This document shows, one piece after another, positions 25,455 through 36,829 of a stretch of DNA of 64,000 bases. The number at the start of each line of letters is the position of its first letter. The first letter of the stretch is position 1. The stretch is from Streptomyces sp. DSM 110735 (GTDB lineage: Bacteria > Actinomycetota > Actinomycetes > Streptomycetales > Streptomycetaceae): NCBI RefSeq assembly GCF_016482685.1, contig NZ_JACYHF010000005.1, positions 62,001 to 126,000 on the forward strand, written 5' to 3'. Below the pieces are notes generated by a model, which was given only the letters and a program-made list of their open reading frames with translations, did not search any database and was not told the DNA's origin. The position numbers and the translations under genes are program-made.

Positions 25455-26984
25455 GTGTCGGCCAGCACATCCCGTACGCTCCCGCCGGAGATCGCCGAGT
25501 CCGTCTCTGTCATGGCGCTCATCGAGCGGGGAAAGGCTGAGGGGCAGATTGCCGGCGACGATGTGCGTCGGGCCTTCGAAGCCGACCAGATTCCGGCCAC
25601 TCAGTGGAAGAACGTTCTGCGCAGCCTCAATCAGATCCTTGAGGAAGAGGGTGTGACGCTGATGGTCAGTGCCGCAGAGCCCAAGCGCACCCGCAAGAGC
25701 GTCGCAGCGAAGAGCCCCGCCAAGCGCACCACCACCAAGACGGTCGCGGCGAAGACGGTGACCACCCGCAAGGCCACGGCTTCCACGACCGCCCCGGCCG
25801 CCTCCGCGGCGGGTGACGACGAGGACGCCGCCCCCGCCAAGAAGGCCGCGGCCAAGAAGACCACCGCCAAGAAGACGGCCGCGAAGAAGACCACGGCCAA
25901 GAAGACCGCGGCGAAGAAGACCACGGCCAAGAAGGACGACGCCGAGCTTCTCGAGGACGAGGTCATCGAGGAGACCAAGGCCGCCGACGAGCCGGAGGGC
26001 ACCGAGGCCGCGGGCTTCGTGCTGTCCGACGAGGACGAGGACGACGCGCCCGCGCAGCAGGTCGCCGCGGCCGGCGCCACCGCCGACCCGGTCAAGGACT
26101 ACCTGAAGCAGATCGGCAAGGTCCCCCTGCTCAACGCCGAGCAGGAAGTCGAGCTGGCCAAGCGCATCGAGGCGGGTCTGTTCGCCGAGGACAAGCTCGC
26201 CAACTCCGACAAGCTCGCCCCGAAGCTCAAGCGCGAGCTGGAGATCATCGCCGAGGACGGGCGCCGCGCCAAGAACCACCTGCTGGAGGCCAACCTCCGA
26301 CTCGTGGTCTCCCTGGCCAAGCGCTACACCGGCCGCGGCATGCTCTTCCTGGACCTCATCCAGGAGGGCAACCTCGGTCTGATCCGCGCGGTCGAGAAGT
26401 TCGACTACACCAAGGGCTACAAGTTCTCCACGTACGCCACCTGGTGGATCCGTCAGGCGATCACCCGCGCCATGGCCGACCAGGCCCGCACCATCCGTAT
26501 CCCGGTGCACATGGTCGAGGTCATCAACAAGCTCGCCCGTGTGCAGCGCCAGATGCTCCAGGACCTGGGCCGCGAGCCCACCCCGGAGGAGCTGGCCAAG
26601 GAACTCGACATGACCCCCGAGAAGGTCATCGAGGTCCAGAAGTACGGCCGCGAGCCCATCTCCCTGCACACCCCGCTGGGCGAGGACGGCGACAGCGAGT
26701 TCGGTGACCTCATCGAGGACTCCGAGGCCGTCGTCCCCGCCGACGCCGTCAGCTTCACGCTCCTCCAGGAGCAGCTCCACTCGGTGCTGGACACCCTGTC
26801 CGAGCGCGAGGCCGGCGTCGTCTCGATGCGCTTCGGTCTCACCGACGGTCAGCCGAAGACCCTCGACGAGATCGGCAAGGTCTACGGCGTGACGCGTGAG
26901 CGCATCCGCCAGATCGAGTCGAAGACCATGTCGAAGCTGCGCCACCCGTCGCGTTCGCAGGTTCTGCGCGACTACCTGGACTAG
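25455..26984 (+). CDS. hrdB: principal RNA polymerase sigma factor HrdB
   Basis: HrdB directs RNA polymerase to housekeeping promoters. This 509-residue protein starts at GTG 25455 after GAGAGG, giving [16 protein letters not shown]. Region 1.1-like sequence is followed by a Lys/Ala repeat (about 129-160) and an acidic stretch. Regions 1.2-4 then run without a break: [43 protein letters not shown] (core binding), [17 protein letters not shown] (-10 recognition) and [21 protein letters not shown] (-35 recognition). The C-terminal 320 residues are essentially the S. coelicolor protein as I remember it. Confidence 0.98.
   Translation: MSASTSRTLPPEIAESVSVMALIERGKAEGQIAGDDVRRAFEADQIPATQWKNVLRSLNQILEEEGVTLMVSAAEPKRTRKSVAAKSPAKRTTTKTVAAKTVTTRKATASTTAPAASAAGDDEDAAPAKKAAAKKTTAKKTAAKKTTAKKTAAKKTTAKKDDAELLEDEVIEETKAADEPEGTEAAGFVLSDEDEDDAPAQQVAAAGATADPVKDYLKQIGKVPLLNAEQEVELAKRIEAGLFAEDKLANSDKLAPKLKRELEIIAEDGRRAKNHLLEANLRLVVSLAKRYTGRGMLFLDLIQEGNLGLIRAVEKFDYTKGYKFSTYATWWIRQAITRAMADQARTIRIPVHMVEVINKLARVQRQMLQDLGREPTPEELAKELDMTPEKVIEVQKYGREPISLHTPLGEDGDSEFGDLIEDSEAVVPADAVSFTLLQEQLHSVLDTLSEREAGVVSMRFGLTDGQPKTLDEIGKVYGVTRERIRQIESKTMSKLRHPSRSQVLRDYLD
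25839..25934 (+). repeat. 15-base repeats encoding Lys-Lys-X-X-Ala in hrdB
   Basis: Six tandem 15-base units of the form AAGAAGRCCRCSGCC, then AAGAAG, encode KK(A/T)(A/T)A pentapeptides like those of histone H1-type tails. Synonymous changes between units show the repeat is old or selected at protein level. Confidence 0.85.
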
Positions 26985-27000
26985 TCCAGACGGTACGACG

Positions 27001-27039
27001 ACGAAGGCCCGGTTCCCCCTCGGGGAGCCGGGCCTTCGT
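27001..27039 (+). terminator. terminator after hrdB
   Basis: A 12-bp outer stem (27001-27012 with 27028-27039, ACGAAGGCCCGG and its complement) encloses a CCCC/GGGG inner pair. It starts 16 bases after the hrdB stop codon. Confidence 0.85.
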
Positions 27040-27106
27040 GCTGCGCGCGGGCGCGGAGTGGATCACTCTGGGTGTCCCATTGCCACCCTGAGTGAGGAGA
27101 GCCTCG

Positions 27107-27985
27107 ATGCGTCGTACCGTTGCCCGGATGCTGATCCGGCCGCTGGTCCTGGCGGCCGCCCTGACCGCGATACCCCTGGCCGGGACGGCTTCCGCGGCCG
27201 CCGACAGCGTGGTGGTCGGCGGGTTCCCGATCGATGTCTCGACGGCGCCGTGGACGGTGGCGCTGTCCAGCCGTGACCGGTTCGGGGGCACGCGGGCGGG
27301 ACAGTTCTGCGGCGGAGTGGCCGTCGCGCCGACCAAGGTGCTCACCGCGGCGCACTGCGTGTCCGAGGACGCCCTGGGCGGTCCGCCCGAGAGCGTCCCC
27401 GACCTCAAGGTCATCGCGAACCGCACCGACCTGCTGTCGAAGGACGGCGAGGAGATCGCCGTGCGGAAGGCCGAGGTCAATCCGGACTACGACGCGGCGA
27501 CCAACTCCGGCGACTTCGCCGTCCTCACGCTCGCCCGGCAGCTGCCGGAGAGCTCCGTCGTGCGTATGGCGGAGGCGGGTGACGCGGCCTACAAGGCCGG
27601 TACGGAGGCGCTGGTGTCGGGATGGGGCGACACCAGCGGGCAGGGCGCCTACGCGAAGCATCTGTACGCGGCGCGGCTGCACGTCCTCGCGGACGACGTC
27701 TGCGCCCGCGCCTATCCGGGCGGGGCGGAGGGTGCCTACCGCGCGGACACGATGCTGTGCGCGGGGGAGGCCGTGGGTGGTCCCGACGCCTGCCAGGGGG
27801 ACAGCGGTGGTCCGCTGGTCGCCAGTGGGCGGCTGATCGGGCTGGTGTCCTGGGGGAACGGCTGCGGGCGCCCCGGAAGCCCTGGCGTCTACACCCGGGT
27901 GTCCGAGGTCGCGAAGGTGCTGGAAGCGGCTCAGGGGGCCGTCAGTAGCCGTACAGGCGCCTTCGGCGGAAGCCGAGGCGCCTAG
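27107..27985 (+). CDS. secreted trypsin-like serine protease (S1)
   Basis: The 292-residue precursor has a signal peptide (basic start, hydrophobic core [14 protein letters not shown], AxA-type cleavage near residue 30). The activation site is like SVVVGG (residues 34-39). The catalytic triad is visible: H83 in TAAHC, D135 in NSGDFAVL and S232 in GDSGGPL. Paired cysteines fit trypsin disulfides, and a D six residues before the serine ([11 protein letters not shown]) predicts cleavage after Lys or Arg. The ATG at 27107 follows GAGGAG by about eight bases. It is monocistronic, after the hrdB terminator. Confidence 0.95.
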   Translation: MRRTVARMLIRPLVLAAALTAIPLAGTASAAADSVVVGGFPIDVSTAPWTVALSSRDRFGGTRAGQFCGGVAVAPTKVLTAAHCVSEDALGGPPESVPDLKVIANRTDLLSKDGEEIAVRKAEVNPDYDAATNSGDFAVLTLARQLPESSVVRMAEAGDAAYKAGTEALVSGWGDTSGQGAYAKHLYAARLHVLADDVCARAYPGGAEGAYRADTMLCAGEAVGGPDACQGDSGGPLVASGRLIGLVSWGNGCGRPGSPGVYTRVSEVAKVLEAAQGAVSSRTGAFGGSRGA

Positions 27986-28012
27986 CCGAGAGGTGTCGTC
28001 CCCCTACGAGCG

Positions 28013-28049
28013 ACGGGCGACCGCTTCCGCGAGGGGAGCGGCCGCCCGT
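28013..28049. terminator. hairpin between the protease gene and the DUF7455 gene
   Basis: ACGGGCG (28013-28019) pairs with CGCCCGT (28043-28049) and an inner CCGCT with AGCGG, separated by one mismatch. It lies between convergent genes. Confidence 0.65.
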
Positions 28050-28094
28050 TCACCGGCCTGGTGCCGGGGCTGGCTCGTCGGGTGGGTGCGAGAT

Positions 28095-28325
28095 TCAGCG
28101 CTCTTCTTCGGAGGCGGTGCCCGGAATGGACGTCAGCCGCTCCGTCTCGTCCTGTATCTCAGCGGCGATCTTCTTGAGTTCCGGCTCGAACTTGCGACCG
28201 TGATGGGCGCAGAAGAGCAGTTCGCCGCCGCTGAGCAGGACGACGCGCAGGTATGCCTGGGCGCCGCAGCGGTCGCAGCGATCGGCGGCCGTCAGGGGGC
28301 TCGCGGGGGTCAGAACAGTAGTCAC
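28095..28325 (-). CDS. DUF7455 small protein
   Basis: This 76-residue protein starts TTVLTPASPLTAADRCDRCGAQAY and contains LLFCAHHGRKFEPEL. The C-x2-C pair and C-x-H-H resemble a small zinc ribbon. The family is conserved near topoisomerase or sigma factor genes in actinobacteria; its function is unknown. The GTG is preceded by AGAAGAGG. It is divergent from parE and may share its control region. Confidence 0.85.
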   Translation of the reverse strand: MTTVLTPASPLTAADRCDRCGAQAYLRVVLLSGGELLFCAHHGRKFEPELKKIAAEIQDETERLTSIPGTASEEER

Positions 28326-28764
28326 GTCGCCTCTTCTCTAGCTCGACGAGCTGTCGTACCAGGGTCAACATCCAACCAGCCCGAAATCGTTCCCGCTCGG
28401 GGGTTTCCGTCGGAAAAATCTTTCCGGGTGGCTGTCTGCTGCCGGTTGGCGGCGAATGTGCCGTAGTGCGTTTCTTGTGTACTTACGGGTTCGCGCTCAT
28501 TCGGTCTCGGTCCTCCCGGCTGGGTTGCCGGTTGTTCATGAGGACGTGCCCGGAGCCTAAATGGTTCATGCCTCGAAGGGAACGTGATGTGGACTTCACT
28601 CCATCGAGGGATCGAACGCTCGTACGAGTGTGGACTAGGGTGAGTTCCCCGACGAGGGTGGCGTTACACCGGCTCTACCAGGCATCGGTACCCTCTGAGC
28701 GGCGACCGAAGCCGGCCCCTTACCCATCAGGGGCTCATCTGAAATTCAGCGAGGAGCGAACCGC
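28326..28764. other. intergenic region between DUF7455 gene and parE
   Basis: This 439-base divergent gap holds a LexA-like palindrome (28612-28627) and a -10 hexamer TAGGGT (28636-28641) for parE, which leaves a leader of about 115 bases. The rest (28340-28600) has lower GC than its surroundings and no convincing gene. Confidence 0.55.
28612..28627 (+). promoter_or_regulatory. LexA-box-like palindrome over the parE promoter
   Basis: TCGAACGCTCGTACGA is the SOS pattern TCGAAC-N4-GTTCGA with one mismatch in the right arm. It covers the expected -35 region of a promoter with TAGGGT at 28636. LexA control of parE is not something I know to be established. Confidence 0.45.
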
Positions 28765-30888
<2,124 letters not shown>

Positions 30889-31279
30889 GCGCTGCCCTCG
30901 GCTTCGGCCGGGGTCTCGGCTGGGGCGGGCTTCGGTCGGCCCGGGTGAGGCGCTGGGCGGACCGAGGTGCGGGCGGCGGTGAGGCGTCGCGCGGCTCTGA
31001 GGTGCCGGACAGTCGGGGCGGAGCTTGGAAGGGGCGGGGAGGACCTGGGCAGGTCCTCCCCGCCCCTTCGCGTGTGACCGTACGACTCCAGAGGTCTCCC
31101 CGGAGCTTCCTCAGGGATGTCCCCCAGGGGCATCTCCACCCCTGGGTGGAGAACAGGACCGCCCGGTTTTCCACCCATGATCCACCCCCGCTCCGATCTC
31201 CCGGCCTGCGGATTTCCGTACCTTCGAAGGCATCGGCAGCACTCGCCGCCGAATCCCCTTCTCGCTCACGGAGGCAGCC
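30889..31279. other. intergenic region after parE
   Basis: This 391-base gap contains the parE terminator and then a region with short inverted repeats (a CTCCACC/GGTGGAG pair near 31135-31153, CCTTCGAAGG near 31220) before the next gene. I see no small gene. Confidence 0.5.
31029..31068 (+). terminator. terminator after parE
   Basis: A perfect 18-bp stem (31029-31046 with 31051-31068) with a GGGC loop lies 140 bases downstream of the parE stop codon. Confidence 0.85.
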
Positions 31280-31885
31280 ATGTCCGGGCTGGTCAACGCG
31301 TTGGTGATCGTGGTCATCGCCGCCATTGTGATCGCGCGGCAGTTCCGCGCCCGCGCGATCAACACCGACCGGCGCTGGTGGCTGCTACCCGCGATCCTCG
31401 CCTTCATGGCGCTGCGCGGCCCGGGCATACTCGACGACCACCACCGCGTCGGCTCGGCCGCCCTGCTCGCCGCCGAGGTCCTCGTCGGTCTCGCCATCGG
31501 GGCCGGCTGGGCGTGGACCTCCCGGCTGTGGACGGCGGAGGACGGCGTCGTCTGGACCAGGAGCACCAAGGCGAGCGGGCTGGTGTGGGTCGTGGGCATA
31601 GCCCTCCGGGTCGGCCTCTTCGGGCTCGGCCGCGGCTTCGGGATCCACCAGGACAGTTCCGCGCTGATGCTCGGCCTCGCCGCGACCCTGCTCGTCCGCA
31701 CCGGGGTCCTGACCTGGCGGGCCCGGTCACTGGGTTCCGCGACCGTCCCGCCGGGCGTCATGACCGCCCCCGCGGACGCCACGACCGGCCCGACGGGCTC
31801 CGCGAGCGGCGGTCCGGGCTCCGCCGAGGGCTCCCTCCCGGCGTACGGTGACGGCACGCCGCCGGCCTGGAAGGAGCGCGTGTGA
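31280..31885 (+). CDS. DUF1453-like membrane protein
   Basis: This 201-residue protein starts with a hydrophobic helix (LVNALVIVVIAAIVIARQF) and has three more (about 33-52, 55-75, 95-115 and 120-140 in outline), then a Pro/Gly/Ser tail of about 50 residues. FxARxINTDRRWWLLPAIL matches the CcdC-like/DUF1453 pattern. The ATG follows GGAGG. Its stop codon overlaps the start of the kinase gene, so it is probably an accessory sensor or partner of that two-component system. Confidence 0.78.
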   Translation: MSGLVNALVIVVIAAIVIARQFRARAINTDRRWWLLPAILAFMALRGPGILDDHHRVGSAALLAAEVLVGLAIGAGWAWTSRLWTAEDGVVWTRSTKASGLVWVVGIALRVGLFGLGRGFGIHQDSSALMLGLAATLLVRTGVLTWRARSLGSATVPPGVMTAPADATTGPTGSASGGPGSAEGSLPAYGDGTPPAWKERV

Positions 31886-33033
31886 AAGAGAACATGTGGA
31901 CCCGCTGGCCGTCCCGCGAGGCGCTGGGTCGCAGCGGCACCTCTAAGGCCAAGCGGCTGTACTCCCGAGCGGTCAGGGGACTGCTGCTCGTCGTGCTCCT
32001 GTGGGGAGCCTTCAGCCGGAGACACCTCGGCATCGAGGGCGCGGCCGTCGCAGTCGCCGTCGTCCTGGTCACGGCCGTCGCCGCGTGGGGCTTCTTCCGG
32101 ACCACCTACGCACACCGGCTTCTGTCCTCGCTGGCGCTCATCTCCGTGCTGCTGGGCATCGCGGTCCTCGCGGAGGCCACCGGGTTCCGCGGACCCGCGC
32201 TGGTGATCTGGTGCGTCTGCGGGATCACCGCACTCCAGCGACTGCCGCTCGGAGCCGCCGTGCCGGTGGCGGCGGTGGCCCTCGCCACGTACTCCGCGTT
32301 CAACAACGACGTGTGGCTGACCACCGCCGCCACCGTGACGGGGATGGCCCTCGCCGGATACGTCCTGCGGCTGGACGCGGAGTCGCGGGGCAACGCGCAG
32401 CGGCTGCTCGCCCAGGAGCGGGCCGCACGGGAGGCCGAGGCGGAGTCTGCGGCGCTGGGGGAGCGGGCGAGGATCGCCCGGGAGATCCACGACGTGCTGG
32501 CCCACAGCCTCTCCGCCCAACTGGTCCACCTGGAGGCGGCCCGGCTGCTCATCGAACGCGGCGCCGACCGGGAGCAGATCCTGGAGCGGGTGGTGGCGGC
32601 GCGCGGCATGGCCCGGGACGGGCTCGACGAGACCCGGCAGGCACTGTCCGCGCTGCGGGGCGAACTGAGCCCGCTGGAGGAGTTCCTGACCGGTCTCGTC
32701 AGCGGGACCGACGGCGCCGAGGTCACCGTCACGGGTGAGCGCCGACCGTTGCCGGCCGAGTGCTCCCAGGCCGTGCGCCGGGTGGCGCAGGAGGCGATGA
32801 CGAACGTCCGCAAGCACGCCCGGGGCGCCACCGTGCGGGTCCGGCTGGACTACGGAGAGCGCGAGGTGACGCTGGACGTCCGCGACGCGGGAGGCCGTCC
32901 GGGAGAACTCGCCGGGTCCGGTGGCGGATACGGTCTGCTCGGTATGCGGGAGCGCGCCGAACTGCTGGGCGGCTCGCTGGACGCGGGGCCGGACGAGAAG
33001 GGGTTCGCGGTGACACTGAAGGTGCCCGTATGA
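31882..33033 (+). CDS. NarL-type sensor histidine kinase
   Basis: The 383-residue kinase has about five N-terminal membrane helices (residues 30-165), a coiled-coil helix rich in Glu/Arg, the HisKA_3 motif REIHDVLAHSLSAQLVHLEAA (phosphorylated H at about 201), and the HATPase region (RVAQEAMTNVRKHARGATV; GGYGLLGMRERAELLGGS). It starts GTG overlapping the upstream TGA, and its own stop overlaps the regulator start (ATGA), so the three genes are translationally coupled. The stimulus is unknown. Confidence 0.93.
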   Translation: MKENMWTRWPSREALGRSGTSKAKRLYSRAVRGLLLVVLLWGAFSRRHLGIEGAAVAVAVVLVTAVAAWGFFRTTYAHRLLSSLALISVLLGIAVLAEATGFRGPALVIWCVCGITALQRLPLGAAVPVAAVALATYSAFNNDVWLTTAATVTGMALAGYVLRLDAESRGNAQRLLAQERAAREAEAESAALGERARIAREIHDVLAHSLSAQLVHLEAARLLIERGADREQILERVVAARGMARDGLDETRQALSALRGELSPLEEFLTGLVSGTDGAEVTVTGERRPLPAECSQAVRRVAQEAMTNVRKHARGATVRVRLDYGEREVTLDVRDAGGRPGELAGSGGGYGLLGMRERAELLGGSLDAGPDEKGFAVTLKVPV

Positions 33034-33716
33034 CCGGGGCCGACGGAGGGAGGAAGGACGCGCGCGTGGTGGTCGCCGACGACCAGACCGTTGTGCGGGA
33101 GGGCATCGTGATGCTGCTCGGGCTGCTGCCCGGTCTGGAGGTCGTCGGCTCGGCGCGGGACGGCGAGGACGCGGTGCGGCTCGTCGGTGAACTCGACCCG
33201 GACGTGGTGCTGATGGACCTTCGGATGCCCCGCTGCGACGGGGTGGAGGCCACCCGGCTCATCCGGGGCCGGTATCCGAGGACGCAGGTCGTGGTGCTGA
33301 CCACCTTCGCGGACGACGACTCGCTGTTCGCGGCGCTGCGGGCGGGAGCGCGAGGCTATCTCACCAAGGACGCGGGCGGGGACGAGATCGTGCGGGCGGT
33401 GGAGAGCGTGCTGTCGGGCGACGCGGGGCTCTCGCCGAGTGTCCAACGGCGTTTGCTGGAGCGGCTGTCGGAGACCGAGGCCGCCGTGCCCCAGCCTCCC
33501 GAGGCGCCCGACGGGCTCACCGCGCGGGAGGCCGAGGTGCTGGTGCTGATCGCGGAGGGGCTCACCAATCAGGAGATCGCGCACAAGTTGCACGTCTCCA
33601 CGGCGACGGTGAAGACGCACATCAACAACATGTTCGCGAAGACGGGGCTCAAGGACCGTGCGCAGGCGGTGCGTTACGCGTATGCGAAGCGGTTGGTGCG
33701 GCCGAGATCGGAGTGA
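33030..33716 (+). CDS. NarL/FixJ-family response regulator
   Basis: This 228-residue regulator is the partner of the preceding kinase. The receiver has VVVADDQTVVREGI (about 12-25), the phosphorylated aspartate in DVVLMDLRMP (about 63) and K in YLTKDA (about 113). The LuxR-type HTH is at the C-terminus (LTAREAEVLVLIAEGLTNQEIAHKLHVSTATVKTHINNMFAK, about 165-205). The start overlaps the kinase stop codon by four bases. Confidence 0.94.
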   Translation: MTGADGGRKDARVVVADDQTVVREGIVMLLGLLPGLEVVGSARDGEDAVRLVGELDPDVVLMDLRMPRCDGVEATRLIRGRYPRTQVVVLTTFADDDSLFAALRAGARGYLTKDAGGDEIVRAVESVLSGDAGLSPSVQRRLLERLSETEAAVPQPPEAPDGLTAREAEVLVLIAEGLTNQEIAHKLHVSTATVKTHINNMFAKTGLKDRAQAVRYAYAKRLVRPRSE

Positions 33717-33868
33717 CTTGCCTCACCTGATGGGGTGAAGTGATACGGCAGGAGCTGTCGGGGATCTTCCCGATCTGTCCATCCTTGGGTATGCAGTCGA
33801 GCAACGGCCGGACCCACGGGGCCGAGGACAGCCCCCGCGGTGCGGCCGACAACCAGGAAGAGCAGGGC

Positions 33869-34339
33869 GTGACTTCCCCCGATGTCCGGCACGAGGACCC
33901 TTGGCACGACACGCAGACCACCGGCCGCGCCGAGCTGGACGGAGTGGGCCGGCCCGCACCGACCGTGCCGGCCGCGCGTGGTGAGGCCGAGGCGGTGACC
34001 GTCCGGGCCCGGGATGTGTATCTCGAGGTGCAGCGCAGCGAGGCGTTCCAGGAAGTCCGCAGCCGCTACCGGCGGTTCGTGGTCCCGGCGGTCCTGGCCT
34101 TCTTCCTCTGGTACGTGGGCTATGTGGTCACCGCGACGGCCGCGCCGGGGCTCATGGCCCGGCCCGTGGCGGGTGCGGTGAACGTGGGAATGCTCGCGGG
34201 GCTCGGCCAGTTCGTCAGCACCTTCCTGCTCACCTGGGCCTATGCCCGGCACGCGCGGCTGCGCCGGGACCGGGCCGCGCTGGAACTGCGTTGGGACACC
34301 CAGGAGCTGACCCGAGGCGTCCGGGGAGGTCTTCTGTGA
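33869..34339 (+). CDS. DUF485 membrane protein
   Basis: The 156-residue protein has the DUF485 core (DVYLEVQRSEAFQEVRSRYRRFVVPAVLAFFLWYVGYVV, about 49-88) and a second helix pair (about 108-135), typical of the small partner of acetate/solute symporters. I chose GTG 33869 because AGGAAG lies eight bases upstream; ATG 33791 would add 26 residues of unconserved sequence without a clear ribosome-binding site. Its stop codon overlaps the symporter start. Confidence 0.82.
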   Translation: MTSPDVRHEDPWHDTQTTGRAELDGVGRPAPTVPAARGEAEAVTVRARDVYLEVQRSEAFQEVRSRYRRFVVPAVLAFFLWYVGYVVTATAAPGLMARPVAGAVNVGMLAGLGQFVSTFLLTWAYARHARLRRDRAALELRWDTQELTRGVRGGLL

Positions 34340-35928
34340 CGAGTCATCACCAGACGCTGACCCTGGTGCTGTTCAGTGTCTTCGTGGCCGTGACGCTGGG
34401 CATCACGACCTGGGTGAGCCGTCGACGGCACGGTTCGGCGGAGGAGTTCTACGCGGGCGGACGGCTGTTCACCCCGCTGGAGAACGGGTTCGCGATCTCC
34501 GGCGACTATCTGTCGGCCGCCTCCTTCCTGGGTGTGGCGGGACTCATCGCGCTGTACGGCTACGACGGCCTGCTGTACGCCGTGGGGTTCCTCGTGGCGT
34601 GGCTGCTCGTGCTGTTCCTCGCGGCGGAACTGGTGCGCAACTGCGGGCGGTTCACGCTGGCCGACGTGGTGGCCGCGCGGATGAGCGAGCGGCCGGTGCG
34701 GATCGCGACCGGGACCTCCTCGGTCACGGTGTCGGTGCTCTACCTGGTGGCGCAGATGGTCGGCGCGGGCAGCCTGGTGGCGCTGCTGCTCGGGCGCACC
34801 AGCGCGGCCGCGCAGGCGTGGACGGTCATCGGGGTCGGCGCGCTGATGGTGGTCTATGTGTCCCTGGGCGGGATGCGGGCGACCACCTGGATCCAGATCG
34901 TCAAGGCGGTCCTGATGCTCATCGGGACCATCGCGCTGACCGTGATGGTGCTGGTGCGCTTCCACGGCGACCTCAACCAGTTGCTGGTGACGGCGGCGGA
35001 GCGCAGTGGGAACGGGCTGCGGTATCTGGCGCCAGGGCTGAAGTACGGCGGCGGCTGGACGGCGCGGCTGGACTTCATCAGCCTGGGTCTGGCGCTGGTC
35101 TTCGGCACGGCGGGGCTGCCGCACATCCTGTCGCGGTTCTACACGGTGCCGACCGCGCGGGCCGCCCGGCGGTCCACGGTGTGGTCGATCGGGCTGATCG
35201 GCGGCTTCTACCTCATGGCGATCATCCTCGGGTTCGCGGCGACGGCGGTCGTCGGCGCGGACGCCCTGCGCGCCTCCAACGCGGCCGGGAACACGGCGAT
35301 TCCGCTGCTCGCGCTCGACCTGGGCGGCGGTGCCGAGTCGACCGGCGGCACCGTCCTGTTCGCGGTGGTGGCGGCCGTGGCCATCGCGACGATCCTCGCG
35401 GTGGTCGCCGGGATCACCCTGTCCTCGTCGGCGTCGGTGGCGCACGACCTGTACGCGTCGCTGCGGCGGCCGACGGCGAAGGTGCGCAGTGAGGTGACCG
35501 TGGCGCGGGTCGCGGCGGCCTTCATCGGGGTCGTGGCCATCGCGCTGGGGCTGCTGGCCCGCAATCTGAACGTCGCCTTCCTGGTCGGTCTCGCCTTCGC
35601 GGTGGCGGCGTCGGCAAACCTCCCGGCGCTGCTGTACTCGCTGTTCTGGCGCGGGTTCACCACGCGGGGCGCGGTGTGGTCCGTGTACGGCGGGCTGATC
35701 CCGGCGCTGGTCCTGGTGGTGCTGTCGCCGGTGGTGTCGGGCAGCCCCGGGTCGCTGTTCCCGGGCGTGGACTTCCAGTACTTCCCGTTGCAGAACCCGG
35801 GGATCGTCTCGATCCCGCTCGGCTTCCTGGCGGGCTGGCTCGGGACGGTCACCTCGGACGAGGTGCCGGACGAGGCCAAGTTCGCGGAGACCGAGGTGCG
35901 TTCGCTGACCGGCGCGGGCGCGGTATGA
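34336..35928 (+). CDS. sodium:solute symporter (ActP-like)
   Basis: The 530-residue protein has about 13 hydrophobic helices and SSS-family motifs: AEEFYAGGRLFTPLENGFAISGDYLSAASFLG (about 36-66), RATTWIQIVKAVLM and GTAGLPHILSRFYTV (about 258). ActP-type carriers import acetate or other short monocarboxylates with sodium. The GTG start is preceded by GGAGG and overlaps the upstream stop codon. The DUF485 gene is its usual partner. The substrate is an inference from the family. Confidence 0.9.
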   Translation: MTSHHQTLTLVLFSVFVAVTLGITTWVSRRRHGSAEEFYAGGRLFTPLENGFAISGDYLSAASFLGVAGLIALYGYDGLLYAVGFLVAWLLVLFLAAELVRNCGRFTLADVVAARMSERPVRIATGTSSVTVSVLYLVAQMVGAGSLVALLLGRTSAAAQAWTVIGVGALMVVYVSLGGMRATTWIQIVKAVLMLIGTIALTVMVLVRFHGDLNQLLVTAAERSGNGLRYLAPGLKYGGGWTARLDFISLGLALVFGTAGLPHILSRFYTVPTARAARRSTVWSIGLIGGFYLMAIILGFAATAVVGADALRASNAAGNTAIPLLALDLGGGAESTGGTVLFAVVAAVAIATILAVVAGITLSSSASVAHDLYASLRRPTAKVRSEVTVARVAAAFIGVVAIALGLLARNLNVAFLVGLAFAVAASANLPALLYSLFWRGFTTRGAVWSVYGGLIPALVLVVLSPVVSGSPGSLFPGVDFQYFPLQNPGIVSIPLGFLAGWLGTVTSDEVPDEAKFAETEVRSLTGAGAV

Positions 35929-35964
35929 GCGTGGGCGGTGAAGAGCCCCGGCGGCCGGGCGCGT

Positions 35965-36657
35965 TCAGGGTGTCACCCAGGCGTACCGGTGCTCGGGGCG
36001 GCCGGTGTCGCCGTACTTGAGGGAGAGACGCAGGCGGCCCGACTGTTCCAGGCGGCGGAGGTAGCGCTGGGCGGTGGACCGGCTCAGACCGGTCCGGGTT
36101 GCGACCTCGTGGGCCGACAGCGGGTGGTCGGCGTGGTGCAGGACCTCGCAGATGAGTTCGTTGGTGGGTTCCGAGTGGCCGCTGGGCAGGCCCGGCACGG
36201 ACGGCGCCGGGGCGGTGCGCAGGGCGCCGAAGATGCGGTCGACCTGCTCCTGTCCGGTCACCTGGCGTCCGCCGACGCGCTCCATGGTGCGGCGCAGCGC
36301 GGCGTAGGAGTCAAGGCGTCCGCGCAGGGCGGCGAAGGTGAAGGGCTTGACCAGATAGTGCAGGGCGCCGAGGCGCATCGCCTGCTGCACGGTCGCCACG
36401 TCGCCCGCCGCCGTGATCATGATGACGTCGGCGCCGTGGCCGTGCTGCCGCATCCGGTGGACGAGTTCGAGGCCGGTGCCGTCCGGCAGATAGTGGTCGA
36501 GCAGGACCAGGTCGATGCTGCCGCGCTCGACGGCGGCCAGAGCCTGGGCGGCGCTGTGCGCGCGGGCGGTGACCCGGAAGCCGGGAACCTTTCCCACGTA
36601 CTTGGCGTTGATCTCGGCAACGCGGTAGTCGTCGTCCACCACCAGGACGTCAATCAT
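35965..36657 (-). CDS. CitB/DcuR-type response regulator
   Basis: This 230-residue regulator has the receiver start MIDVLVVDDDYRVAEINAKYV, the phosphorylated D in VLLLDHYLPDG (about 52), and VKPF (about 105). The linker leads to a C-terminal HTH (PLSAHEVATRTGLSRSTAQRYLRRLEQSG, about 188-216), the layout of CitB/DcuR regulators of organic-acid use. The ATG at 36657 follows AAGGGTGGG; a longer frame is possible. Its likely partner kinase is encoded 3 kb away (39655-41337, minus), with the ABC operon between them. Confidence 0.93.
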   Translation of the reverse strand: MIDVLVVDDDYRVAEINAKYVGKVPGFRVTARAHSAAQALAAVERGSIDLVLLDHYLPDGTGLELVHRMRQHGHGADVIMITAAGDVATVQQAMRLGALHYLVKPFTFAALRGRLDSYAALRRTMERVGGRQVTGQEQVDRIFGALRTAPAPSVPGLPSGHSEPTNELICEVLHHADHPLSAHEVATRTGLSRSTAQRYLRRLEQSGRLRLSLKYGDTGRPEHRYAWVTP

Positions 36658-36731
36658 GAGGCCCACCCTTCCCAGGCCGGCGTGCAAGGGGCCCGCGCGT
36701 TAAGCCCGTGTTTCGGCTCCGCAGTTCTAGC

Positions 36732-36786
36732 GTGAGCAAAACGAGCACAACAGCCTCTTGCGAGCAAAAGAACGGGTTGCGCTCAC
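36732..36786. promoter_or_regulatory. repeat cluster upstream of the ABC operon
   Basis: GTGAGC (36732-36737) and GCTCAC (36781-36786) form the ends of a dyad; GAGCAAAA occurs twice inside (36734 and 36762 on) with GAGCACAA between. This suits binding of the divergent CitB-type regulator to control both itself and the ABC operon. Confidence 0.5.
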
Positions 36787-36829
36787 AAGACTGCTGCTGT
36801 GGCAGGGGCCACACCTACCGTCCCCCGGT

